Shown piece by piece: positions 8,724-17,752 of a stretch of 17,752 nucleotides of DNA; position 1 is the first letter of the stretch, and each line of letters begins with the position of its first letter. A program made the translations under genes and the position numbers. The stretch is from Oehlia diaphana (lineage: Eukaryota > Glomeromycota > Glomeromycetes > Glomerales > Glomeraceae). Below the pieces are notes generated by a model that was not told the origin of the DNA, searched no databases, and saw nothing but the letters and a program-made list of their open reading frames with translations. Where the stretch lies: positions 5,025 through 22,776 of the forward strand of contig QZLH01001655.1 in the NCBI GenBank assembly GCA_003833135.1, read 5' to 3'.

Positions 8724-11517
8724 TCATAAATTGGTGGTAACATTATCTAGCAATGCTATGGGACGTGTGTTGGCCAAAATATAATCAAATTTCTGTAGTT
8801 TTAGAATCAGATAAATAAGTGACTGTTTCCACTGGTCTAGCATAACTCCTATTTTCAGGGACAAATTAATGATCTTTAATATGATGGAGCTGGATTTGTT
8901 TGAAATGTGTTTGATTATAGCATATCCAATGCCTAAAGGACCTGACACTGAGTTTGCATTCACCTGTTCAAGTGTTTGCTGTCATTCTTCTAATATTATC
9001 TTATCCATTAAATTAGCTATACACTCAGTAAATTCATTTTTTAGCCTATATATATTGTTCCAAAAAACGTCTTACTCTATCGATTTAGTGTTGAGTTTTC
9101 ATAAAATTCTTGCAAAAGTAACTTTTGCATGGGTTCTAATTTTATTAGGATTAAGTGCTAGTCTAACACTTTCATTCTCATTAGATATTACTGCTCAATC
9201 AATAATAATGTATTTCTTAACAACATCTTGTGTAGAAAGTAGCCACTTAGGAATATCTAAGTGTATAATGTTGCAACGTTTTTTATGCTATCTTAGATCT
9301 TGCTTAAACGTTGTGCTTATAAATAATTTTGTCTATTTTAACTCTTTTTTTAACTACATCTTTAACAATATTAATCCATGTATCACTAAAAAGGCTGTGT
9401 ATAAAAATAATAGTTTTCTCATACTTATCTATAAATTTATCGTATTCTTTTCTTTTATAATTATCATTATATTTATTAAATCTGTTCAGCCAATAATCTA
9501 TCCAATCAGCATCTTTGATGGCAATAAAGTCCTGATCTTTACAGATTTTCTTAATTAAACTTCCCAATTTAGTAATATGTCTTATAGTTTTATCTGCAAA
9601 TGATAACTTATGTCTTATATTGCAACTTTCTGGATATTAATTAATTTCATGGAAAGTTCTATATTCATTGCTATAGATATAACACTTATAATATTATCTC
9701 AAAGTTCATTAAATCTATGTTTTATTTCTTCTTCATCAGTATTCTTTTCATCCTCTAATTGTATTTCATAATTAACTTTCTCTATTAGTTGTTGGAAGTC
9801 CTATGCTTCTATTTCCCTAACTAGTGTTTTGATAAAATTTTCCCATTGCACATTGGTTATTTTACTAATATCCACTATACTTTACAGAAACTTAACATTT
9901 TTAATCAATATAGAATCGATATCGTTAAGTTTATCTTAACGGTATCATTTTAATATCATTTCGATATTATATCGATATTAAATTAATATTGAAATGATAT
10001 CAAAATGATAATTAAAATGATATCGAAATGATATCTTTAAATTAAACTTAAATATGTTGTTTCGATATCATTTCTATTATTATTTTAATATCATTTCAAT
10101 ATTAATTTAATATTAATATGATATCGAAATGATAATACTTTATTTTGATATTATATCAATGTTATATCGATATCAAAATGATATCGAAATGATATTAAAA
10201 TAATATCGCTTGAAAATTTAAAGTTTCTGTAAAGTACATTTATCTTGATAATTGATATAAATCTGGATCCTATAATTGATCTGGGACACAATATCAGAAA
10301 TTGTTCCTAATGAATCCTGATATATTTAGCGTTATTGATATAATACTATGGTAACTGTTTGTGACCATTTGTGATGAGTGCACTAAAAATTCTACTGGAA
10401 TCACATCAGGTTCATGTGTGATTCAGATTTCATCAATCCTTAATTTTAAAATAGGAGCTGATTTATTTTTGTTTTTATCTCATTTCTCATGTGTGAATAA
10501 CTCTGCATCTGGATAGAGAACTCAGCACACATCATAGAGATTTAACTGTGATAATTGTATTAGAAATTGAAATTCTAGTTGTCCAGTGCTGGGTGATCAA
10601 TCTATTTTATTATTAATTGTGTTATTTAAATTACCTAATACAATGTGCAGTACTACAGTATTGTGAACTGATCAGTTATGTCTCTCTATAGCCATTTTCA
10701 ATTCATCAATTAAACTTTTCCTCATGTCTTGATCATTAAGAGCAGCGTATATTGATCATACCTATATTTCTATCTGTACAAACAAGAATTTAGCTATTAT
10801 GATATATAGGAATATGCGTACTATTAAGTAATAATATTTCATTCATCTATTATAAATCACAAGTGCCATTTCTGATCCTTTAGTTTTTTGATCGCGTTCA
10901 CTGAAAATTATCAAATAAACTTTTAACTTAATATCCTGGTTTATAAAATATTCCTGTTGATAGTTTATATTAGTTTCTAATATAGCCATAATATTAATGC
11001 TATTTTCATTAATAAATTCCAATAAGTTATGAAGTTTCTATATAGACGGGATACTAGCAATCCCATCTATATTGTGTGCTGCAATATTCAACTCTAAAAA
11101 TATTGAATCTTTCATCTCTTGTTTATTCAAATTCCACTTAACAAATCTTAACCTTTGTTTTGTTAAGAATATATTAATACTTTCTTCATTTATCAATGAA
11201 TCAACTACTTTTTCTATATTATCTTAATTCTTTCAAAAATCCTTCTTTTCAACCATTAGTTTATTTGTTTTTGGATGTATATTTTCTTTTTCTGTTTTAC
11301 CACCTGCTTTGTATCCTTTTTGTTGTTATGACCATTTATCATTCACGTGCTGTGTTGAGAACACGTTGTTGTCCTGATTACTCTTGTGAAGATTGTTCAG
11401 AGCTTGGCATTTTTCCCTCCCTTTTATTATTATTATGTGTGTAACTTCATTTATCATCTTATGTAACTTTTGCTTTTGTTTTTTGCTTTGACCAGTTAAA
11501 GAAAAAACTCTCTTCAA
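8724..11517 (-). pseudogene. Decayed LINE retrotransposon, leftward copy (endonuclease plus start of reverse transcriptase)
   Basis: Read on the minus strand, the frame opens at 11517 (MKRVFSLTGQSKKQKQKLHK) with a basic N-terminal region. An APE-type endonuclease follows: LNIAAHNIDG (about 11090), MAILETNI with the catalytic Glu kept (about 10985), VLGNLNN where the family has GDFN, LRIDEI, and SYHS where the family has SDH. Two catalytic aspartates are therefore gone. After a linker come NSVSGPLGIGY (the PGPSGI-like start of reverse transcriptase) and NTRPIALLDN (about 8740-8775), after which the similarity ends. The FADD active-site region is absent. Many stops and frameshifts are present, and a 355-bp MITE splits the copy at 9880-10234. 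The apparent plus-strand frame at 8869-9558 is its antisense shadow. Confidence 0.75.
9880..10234. mobile_element. MITE of 355 bp with TA target duplication
   Basis: It starts CTTTACAGAAACTTaa and ends ttAAGTTTCTGTAAAG, flanked on both sides by TA (9878-9879 and 10235-10236), as expected of Tc1/mariner-type insertion. The interior is made almost entirely of repeated and inverted forms of atatcgaaatgatatc and aatatcatttcgatat, so large parts can fold back. It interrupts the leftward LINE, whose linker coding similarity is found on both sides. It has no coding capacity. Confidence 0.75.
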
Positions 11518-11626
11518 AAAAATTTTTCAAAAATTAAAAATATATAGTTGAAATTTGAATTTAGCTGAACCAAATAATAATACTATAATGAACATATTTA
11601 TATAGAGACTATACAATTCTACATTT

Positions 11627-13707
11627 ATGTTGAACATACAAAATAATAACAACAATAATAACAACATTAATCTAGTTAATATAGAAAACTTCTTACACAG
11701 TTAACAAATACGGTACGAGGAACAACAATAAATAGACCTAGACGCATTATACCTCACACTTCACATTGGAATTCACAACATCAACGGATTAGTAGGAAAT
11801 AACGCAAAACTTTTTGGAATACTGAACTGGATGCACGAAAATCAGGTGGACATTATGGCCTTAAATAAAACCAATCTAGACCAAAAGAATAGTTTTTTCA
11901 AAATACCTGACAGTTTTAAAGACCAATTCCATATATATTGGTCAAGCAGACAGTACGACAAATATAAGGGATCGGGAATGGCATTAATATGTTCACGGAA
12001 ATGGAATAAACATTATCAAGGACACAAAACTCATTCACCATATTTACTCTCAGCATACTTTTTATTTAGAAATATAATGTTTAGTATCTGGATTGCTTAT
12101 GTGGCACTGCAGGATAAGACAATCTTTTATGACGCCTTGGAGAAACTTAAAAAAGAAATGGGTGATGAAACTATGCAGAAAAAGTCAAATAATATAATAC
12201 ATATATTAATGGGAGACTTTAATTTAATCTCAAATGGCCAAATCGATCGTACTCCCCCATAACATATCTCCAAACCCAAATTTTTTAACGATCTTGAAGC
12301 ATTAGGACTTATAGACTCATATAAGAAGCTCAATAAAGAAGTATTAGGGAATACTTATCATAAAAAAGGAGTTAGCATGAGAATAGATCAAATCTGGATA
12401 TCTGAATCCCACAGTAATAATGTATTAAATTTCTCAATTACTCTCTCGACGTGTATCACAAATAGTAACCATGAGTCCATGACATTATTACAGTAACTAT
12501 AGACATTTCTGACCTCATACGAAATAATAGGAAAAACACAGTATATGATAAATTACCTACTGGTAATGTCCACACCAGAGTCATATATGACTGCGATAAC
12601 ATCGAAAAAGTGATGTGAGAAAATTTTCAACTCAATATTAAAGATCACTTGACCAAGACGTCATGGAAGAAAAAGCCAATTTCACAAAATACTCTCAGGA
12701 AGACATAGATAGATATTGGAACCAACTTAACGGTATTATAGTACATGCAGCGGATAAAGTATTACCCAGGAAAGTTCTCAGACTATACAATTCCTTTAAG
12801 CGATATAACAAGAAAAAGTCAAGTTCAGAATGATATACAAACAAATTACTTAGTTTATTACATAACTATTACCATGGCAACTGACAGATGATAGCAAATG
12901 AGGATGCCAAATCTAGATGGACAAGAAAAATTACCAAATATAATCTAGTAGATTATGCTACATCAACTGAGAACAGTAGCAAGTGTAATATAGCCATGTA
13001 TAACACTTTCTCAGAGGATTGGTTTAGCGCTCTTAAAACAAAGTGAATTGCCGCCTAAGAGCTGATTACAAAAAATATAAAACCTCAGAAGTGAAGTCTA
13101 TTAAAGACTGGATAGATAAGAGAGTAGAGATTATACGAGACGATCAAACTACATGGTTATCCAGCATATTAGATAAAAATATCCACACCAATATTGTTAT
13201 AGATAAGGTACTAGTAGATGAGGAACCAGGAGTCTCAACCAAGAGACTGGCTACAAATCTGGGAGAAGTTAAGAAAGCAGTGGACAATGACTTTGCGAAC
13301 ATGTTTAGGAAAAGAAACACACAACTAAACGCATTAACACCGTTTTGGCAACACATTTACAAATTCACAGGAAAGTTCAAAGAAGTTATAGAAGTTACAA
13401 CAAAAAATATCACCCTAGTAAAATAGAATAACACAGTTAAAGAATTAAACAAAAAATCAGCGGAGGATTGTCCAGCATTAACTACAAAATTATACAACAG
13501 TTACCTGAGGAATTAGTCCTCCTCTTAATCAAATTTGGGAATCTAATGATACAAACTGGACTTGTACCTATGGCATGAAAAACATCAGTAATTCTCCCTA
13601 TACCTAAGCCCACCAACTTTGAATATGACATTTGAAATACTCAACCTATTGCTTTGCTAGATTGTTTTCGGAAAACCTTACAAAGATGATTACAAACAGG
13701 TTGAGTG
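11627..13707 (+). pseudogene. Decayed LINE retrotransposon, rightward copy (endonuclease plus start of reverse transcriptase)
   Basis: A frame opens at ATG 11627 with an Asn-rich stretch (aacaataat codons) and continues in the same frame, through two TAA stops, into an APE-type endonuclease. It reads LHIGIHNINGL (about 11761), MALNKTNLD where the family has a catalytic Glu (ETN), GSGMALI, MGDFNLI with GDFN kept (about 12210), MRIDQIWIS (about 12378), and SNHES in place of SDH. After a linker with frameshifts, IKDWIDKRVEIIRDDQTTWL (about 13100) and VILPIPKP..NTQPIALLDCFRKTL (about 13590-13680) mark the beginning of reverse transcriptase. KMITNRLSV (about 13684-13707) is the last part, ending exactly at the next element. 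The reverse-transcriptase active site is missing. Several stops stand where tryptophan is expected. Confidence 0.75.
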
Positions 13708-14508
13708 TAGAGTTCTGAATGGGTCAGGTCAGGTCAGGTTAATTGATAAACCTGACCTGAAATTTTTTTTCAGGTCAGGTCAGGTCGGGTTATATCAGGT
13801 TGTCTGTTTGATTTGACCTGACCTGAAACCTGAAAAATTTCAGGACTATTTTTATTAAAGTATTGAAAAAAATGGTACAAAACTTCTTTTTTAATATAAT
13901 ATTATGAAAAAATTGTTTTCGCAACGTTAGTTATTATTGAAATATCTAAAAAAAATGTAACGAAACATTTTTTTAATATAATATTATAAAAAAAACGTTT
14001 TCGCAATGTTTTTTCTCGAAATATTGTGATTCAACATTTTTATATTAAAATCATAAAAAAGTGAATTCCAATACTGCAATTCACTTTTTTTATATAGAAT
14101 TAATATAAAAAAGTAAATCGCAATACCGCAACTCACTTTTTTTATATAGAATCTATATAAAAAAGTGAATCGCAATACCGCAACTCACTTTTTTTATATA
14201 GAATCTATATAAAAAAGTGAATCGTAATACCGCAACTCACTTTTTTTATATAGAATCTATATAAAAAAGTGAATCATAATACCGCAACTCACTTTTTTTA
14301 TATAGAATCTATATAAAAAAGTGAATTGCAATACTGCAACTCAATTTTATTATATAGTAGAATCAATAGTTTCAGGTCAACAGGTCAATCAGGTCAGGTC
14401 AATCTTCATACCTGACCTGAATTTTTTTCAAAAATCTCATACCTGACCTGAATTTCAGGTCAGGTCAGGTCAGGTTACCTGAATTTGGCTGACCTGTTCG
14501 GAGCTCTA
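13708..14508. mobile_element. hAT-like non-autonomous element with CAGGT/ACCTG-rich ends
   Basis: The outer ends are inverted: TAGAGTTCTGAATGGGTCAG at 13708 against TAGAGCTCCGAACAGGTCAG read backward from 14508, 16 of 20 identical. Inside each end lies a dense lattice of caggt and its complement acctg in both directions (13721-13830 and 14372-14478). The start TAGAG is of the kind seen at ends of hAT MITEs, which is a weak classification. No 8-bp target duplication is visible, and the flanks are unrelated (a LINE on the left, another gene fragment on the right). The interior has direct repeats (ttttttaatataatatta..gttttcgcaa near 13890 and 13970) and a 52-bp minisatellite. It has no coding capacity. 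Confidence 0.65.
14041..14364. repeat. 52-bp hairpin minisatellite, six units
   Basis: The box caatac(t/c)gcaa recurs at 14069, 14121, 14173, 14225, 14277 and 14329, exactly 52 bp apart. Each unit contains a near-perfect inverted repeat, actcactttttttatatag against ctatataaaaaagtgaat, so every unit can form its own hairpin. The central units are almost identical, while the outer ones have diverged. The array lies in the middle of the CAGGT-ended element. Confidence 0.9.
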
Positions 14509-14535
14509 TGCTGGTATTATTACTACAAGGCATAT

Positions 14536-15576
14536 GAGATCTGAATCAGGGATGTCAAATCTACAAGCAATATTGATGACCAATCAGCAAGAACGCTAGT
14601 ATACAATGAGATTAAAGCTCTTCTTCCTAATATTACTGATGTGAACTTGCATCAGAAAACCTTCAGAGCCAAAAAAATTTACACATTATTGAATCCAAGC
14701 AGTTACTTATAGTGTAAGTGCAATTTCTAATTTAAAAGATTATCAGATCCAGGGCATTATAAATGATTTTCAAAAAAGATCGACAATATACATGCCACCT
14801 AAATTATTTTGGGTTGCCATAATTATAAAGTAAAATTCCAAATTCAATTATGGCATCCCAAATTATTTTGATACTTTACATAGTAAATTATATATAAATT
14901 AAATGAATTACGGCATCCTAAATTATAATTATGGCATTCCAAAATAATTTGAGCAGTATGTATAGCCGACAATACAAATGAGGTGATTGGTGTTACAGAA
15001 TGTAATGCGTATGTAACTGAATCTTCTAAGGTAAGTGAATCAACTGCACCTATTTTTGCTTCTTATGACTCTAATTCTTCAGATAATTCATCTAGTTCAG
15101 ACAGTTCGTCCAAAGCTGTGGTAACACCTATTTTTCAACCCAATAGTTCAATTCATAACCAGACATATTTCTGCAATAAAATTTTAAAGTTTTACCCTGA
15201 AATATCTTATAGACACAGTAATGACAGATTTGAAGATGTATATAATTGTAAGACAAAATCTTTATTATATTCATCATGTGAGATAAATTATATAAAAAAT
15301 ATAGTAGGTCAATATAGAAAGGGATCTGGTGCCCCTGGCACCTTTTATCATGTAGGTTATACTAGTATGTTTAGATATACAGGAGATCTAGAGGTGGTAG
15401 CATAAAAATTAGATCACCGTAAAATCAATCATCTGAAATGTGCAGAAGATATTGGAGAAATTCTTTTTTTTTCATATGGTTTAGAAAAAATCTATCACTT
15501 GATTTTTTGCAAAGTTAATTTAAGTTATATTTTCTCACTTCACAGATCAATAAATCAAGAAGACAGGGCTGTGTGA
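14536..15576 (+). pseudogene. Broken copy of a lineage-expanded fungal protein of unknown function
   Basis: A first segment reads NIDDQSARTLVYNEIKALLP then NITDVNLHQKTFRAKKIYTLL (14560-14690). After a frameshift it continues VTYSVSAISNLKDYQIQGII then NDFQKRSTIYMPP (about 14702-14800). A 152-bp MITE interrupts it at 14800-14951. It then resumes in one open frame (about 14956-15405): a Ser/Asp-rich linker (SSDNSSSSDSSSK) and NQTYFCNKILKFYPEISY, ending GDLEVVA before TAA at 15403. The same frame stays open to a TGA at 15574-15576 (KLDHRKINHLKC..). From memory this resembles a large uncharacterised protein family of Rhizophagus, with a YPNLY..EGRYKTGSYYIKC type C-terminal part; that was not checked. 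No start codon is visible. No function is assigned. Confidence 0.5.
14800..14951. mobile_element. Small MITE (about 152 bp) with four copies of a 17-bp motif
   Basis: The ends are inverted: taaattattttgggttgcca then taattat (14800-14826) against the reverse complement of 14925-14950. The motif tttgggatgccataatt occurs four times with small changes: once forward near 14808 and three times reversed near 14850, 14910 and 14928. A target duplication is not clear. The element splits the coding remnant around it. Confidence 0.6.
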
Positions 15577-16323
15577 TGTAAGATTGCCATATATATTCGC
15601 ATTATTTTTTGAATCACGTGGGTGGCTTAGATATCATGTATAGTAAAGTATCATCTATTCTTTTCTATAGTAAACGCATGTGATTCTACAGAATATTCTA
15701 TACGCAATAATACATCACCAGCATTCGCAATCATTATTTTTAGAGGATTTATTAATAACCCTGGCCAAGAGCAATATTTTTGTGTTGACATACTGATAAA
15801 TTTTTTCTAAAGTTCTGGTATATTCCATTTCACTCATTACGCAGTTCTGAATTACTAATAAAAAAATTACATCCCTGATTTACATGCAGATTGTAAAACA
15901 GGGTATCGTTAAAAAGAAATTCAAAAATGGAAATAGAGTCGATTAGAATCAATGATTTACAGATCCTTAGAACTAAAGGTGCTGTACATAAACAGTAAAT
16001 TTTTATTATCCTACTGATGTTAGCGCATTCAAATTATATATACAGGTTAATCATATATTAATCCATTTTTTGAATACAGTGCGAAACCTCTATACTCAAA
16101 AATCAGAAAAATTTAAATAAAAAATTTTTCTATGATTCAATTTTAATAAAATTAAAAATATATTATCTACTCATCATAAGTAATTGATTTATTAAATAAA
16201 AATATTTTCTCAATTTTTTCAGATTACATAAGCGTCACGTGATACATATATTGGCCAATCAGAATTTAGAATTTGATAAATAAAAGTTGATATCATATTG
16301 CATATATGAAGTAAATAAAAAAA
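15577..16323. other. No gene recognised; mixed short remnants
   Basis: Less AT-rich than the spacers further left but without a convincing gene. Two overlapping short minus-strand frames (for example 15791-15651, 46 codons starting MSTQKYCSWPG) match nothing I know. A string cagtgcgaaacctctatact at 16077 looks like a transposon end, but no partner end was found. Confidence 0.35.
16230..16285 (+). promoter_or_regulatory. Isolated promoter-like patch (CACGTG, CCAAT, TATA-like)
   Basis: A CACGTG box (16236-16241), ttggccaatcaga holding a CCAAT box in both orientations (16251-16263), and aaataaaag (about 16278-16286) are lined up at spacing typical of a fungal promoter reading rightward. No gene follows on that strand; the tail of the minus-strand transposase begins at 16324. 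It could be a promoter left behind after transposon insertion, or chance. Confidence 0.3.
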
Positions 16324-17752
16324 TTATAAATTAATTTGATTAGTATCTAATTCAAGTTCATTATAAATACTATCAGGTACTCTTCTGTGTGATTTATATT
16401 TTTTAGCAGCAAATTCTGCTAGTTTGCCTGTAATTCCTTTTCTATAAATATCTATATATCTCCAAGATTTTTGAGCATAACGCCTAATAATAATTAAAGA
16501 AACTGAATCTAAAGCTTCAGGTACAGTTTTTTGCAAACCTGCCCAAGTATAATCACAATGTTCTCTTATATATCGTTTTGTTGCACCGCAATACATTTCA
16601 ATATAGTTTAATTCACAATAATATTTAGGATAAAAAATGCAATTATGTCCACGTTTTTCTATCTCTACTTGAAGTTTAGATTTCTGTGCCAAGAAGTCTG
16701 GTTGCAAAGATAAAATGTGACGCATACAACAATCTACCCGTTATAAATCAATTACTTTTGTATCTTTTCTTTTACATAATTTACAATCACCAACTAAATC
16801 ATCTTTCCATAAGCCTCTTTCTATTAAAATTTGATGCATTCCTTTAGGTTGGTTAGGATAAGTTGGGTGATTAGAAGGAAAAATCATTGATTGTGGTGTA
16901 TTATTTTATCCAAAATATGTTGAATGCATACAGGGTTATTTACCTCCAGAATTTACATTCATAGCAGCTGCATTTAATCCATCAGCTGGCATTGCACCAT
17001 GATTTGTACTATTATCAAATGCTATTACAGCAATTGCTCTAGAATGAACAATTTCAAAAATTGGAATTGCATAATTAATTATTTGATCTACCAAATGATC
17101 TGAAGTCCACCATCTATCTTCATTTTTACCAGGTTTCAAATACTTTCTTGCTTCTGTTGGAATGTCTGAATTTGCTAATATTTGTTCAGGTGTTAATTTT
17201 AGTCATCCAATTATTTTTAACAAAAATTCACTAACCATAATTGATTTTCCTTGTCCTTTTTTACAAAGAGGTGGCTCACCAATTGGTGCCCAGACAATTG
17301 GCTGATCATCATTAGAGTAAAATAAACATTCATCATGGGTTACAAGAATATGTAATGGTTCACCATTAGAAATTTCTGGATTAATTTGCATCATATCTTC
17401 TCCTATAAAAGTTGGCATTAAACATTCAAGCTTTTCCATTTTTTTTAAAAAAATTTTTCAATATTCTAGCACATCTTCTCTTTCATGTCCATCAAATAAA
17501 CTCCTTTTTTTCGTGATTGTAGTTTTAAACCTAATTTTTAAGCTAAATACGAGATATTTTATTAGAAATAGTTTTATTATTTGCAACTTCAATTTGTGAA
17601 AAAATTACTGAAATAATGAATTGACGAAACTCTTTAGGTGTAGTTTTTCCACCATTTTTCCTAATAAAACTAAGACTATTGTTAATAATATCTTCATCAT
17701 CAATTAGAGATTTTGTTTTTTAATGGCAACCTTGCATTGACTTTGGTAAAAC
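16324..17752 (-). pseudogene. DDE transposase pseudogene (Tc1/mariner-IS630-like endonuclease), 5' end outside the window
   Basis: Minus-strand coding remnant entering from the right edge. The N-terminal part SLIDDEDIINNSLSFIRKNG then GKTTPKEFRQ (17710-17620) is followed, after a frameshift near 17515-17550, by LFDGHEREDVLEY (about 17499-17461). From 17460 to the final TAA at 16324 one frame holds throughout. All three catalytic residues are legible: D in LVTHDECLFYSND, D in AFDNSTNH, and E in CELNYIEMYCGATKRY. The C-terminus is ALDSVS..SWRYIDIYRKGITGKLAE..YKSHRRVPD. The frame is broken by stops at 17458-17460 (TGA), 17203-17205 (TGA), 16936-16938, 16906-16908 and 16741-16743 (TAA); upstream stops lie at 17720-17722 and 17543-17545. 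The family is one I recall as abundant in Rhizophagus and basidiomycetes. Terminal repeats were not identified. Confidence 0.8.

Noticed and set aside
8869..9558. Longest plus-strand frame of the middle region (229 codons)
   Set aside because: It is antisense to the leftward LINE, which has recognisable endonuclease and reverse-transcriptase motifs on the minus strand. Its own translation is hydrophobic and matches no family I know.
8724..13707. Head-to-head LINEs as one long foldback or hairpin RNA source
   Set aside because: Compared at the HNI(D/N)G motif, the two copies differ at many bases, so they are separate diverged insertions and not a recent inverted duplication.
13984..14175. Minus-strand frame of 63 codons
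   Set aside because: It lies within the hairpin minisatellite and only reflects its repeat sequence.
14041..14364. Regular 52-bp array resembling a CRISPR array
   Set aside because: The whole unit repeats with no variable spacers, the setting is eukaryotic, and there are no cas genes. It is a hairpin minisatellite.
15651..15941. Overlapping minus-strand small frames (MSTQKYCSWPG.. and MSEMEYTRTL..)
   Set aside because: Two different frames compete over the same bases, neither is conserved with anything I recognise, and splice signals are not clear.
16077..16097. cagtgcgaaacctctatact as a transposon end
   Set aside because: No inverted partner was found within the following sequence, so no element can be delimited.
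1..17752. tRNA, rRNA or snRNA genes
   Set aside because: I saw no TTCGA-type B box with a matching acceptor stem and no rRNA or U-snRNA signature on either strand by eye. A covariance-model search would be needed to exclude them.

Overview
The window looks like eukaryotic, very AT-rich nuclear DNA, most likely from an arbuscular mycorrhizal fungus (Glomeromycotina, Rhizophagus-like). This is an inference. It rests on the many short introns (65-84 nt, GTAAGT-like donors, TTTAG-type acceptors) and on transposon protein families that I recognise from memory as typical of that group. No database search was possible.

Left part (1-4000): one intact gene on the minus strand, an anoctamin/TMEM16 family membrane protein. 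Sixteen exons at 3895-141 join without a frame break into 878 codons. The N-terminal dimerisation domain, the membrane segments and the acidic Ca2+-binding residues are all present. A weak core promoter lies just above 3930.

Middle part (4000-8700): no intact gene. About 1.5 kb of unexplained AT-rich DNA is followed by two copies of a repeat of roughly 340 bp built of successive hairpins. The second copy sits inside a 605-bp element with 32-bp terminal inverted repeats. Next come a decayed pogo/Tigger-like transposase fragment and a possible MITE.

Right-middle part (8700-14500): two decayed LINE retrotransposons of one general type (APE endonuclease followed by the beginning of reverse transcriptase) lie head to head, reading outward from about 11.52 and 11.63 kb. 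Both are lost close to the same early reverse-transcriptase motif. The leftward copy is split by a 355-bp MITE with TA target duplication. The rightward copy stops at an 801-bp hAT-like element with dense CAGGT/ACCTG ends and a 52-bp hairpin minisatellite inside.

Right part (14500-17752): a broken copy of what looks like a lineage-expanded fungal protein gene, split by a 152-bp MITE; about 750 bp without a gene but with an isolated promoter-like patch; and a DDE transposase pseudogene on the minus strand that runs off the window edge. Its three catalytic residues are still readable, and its stop codons all look like C-to-T changes.

Overall this is one maintained housekeeping-type gene bordering a layered transposon graveyard. 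I found no new multi-gene system. The most unusual signals are the hairpin-rich non-coding repeats and the decay pattern.
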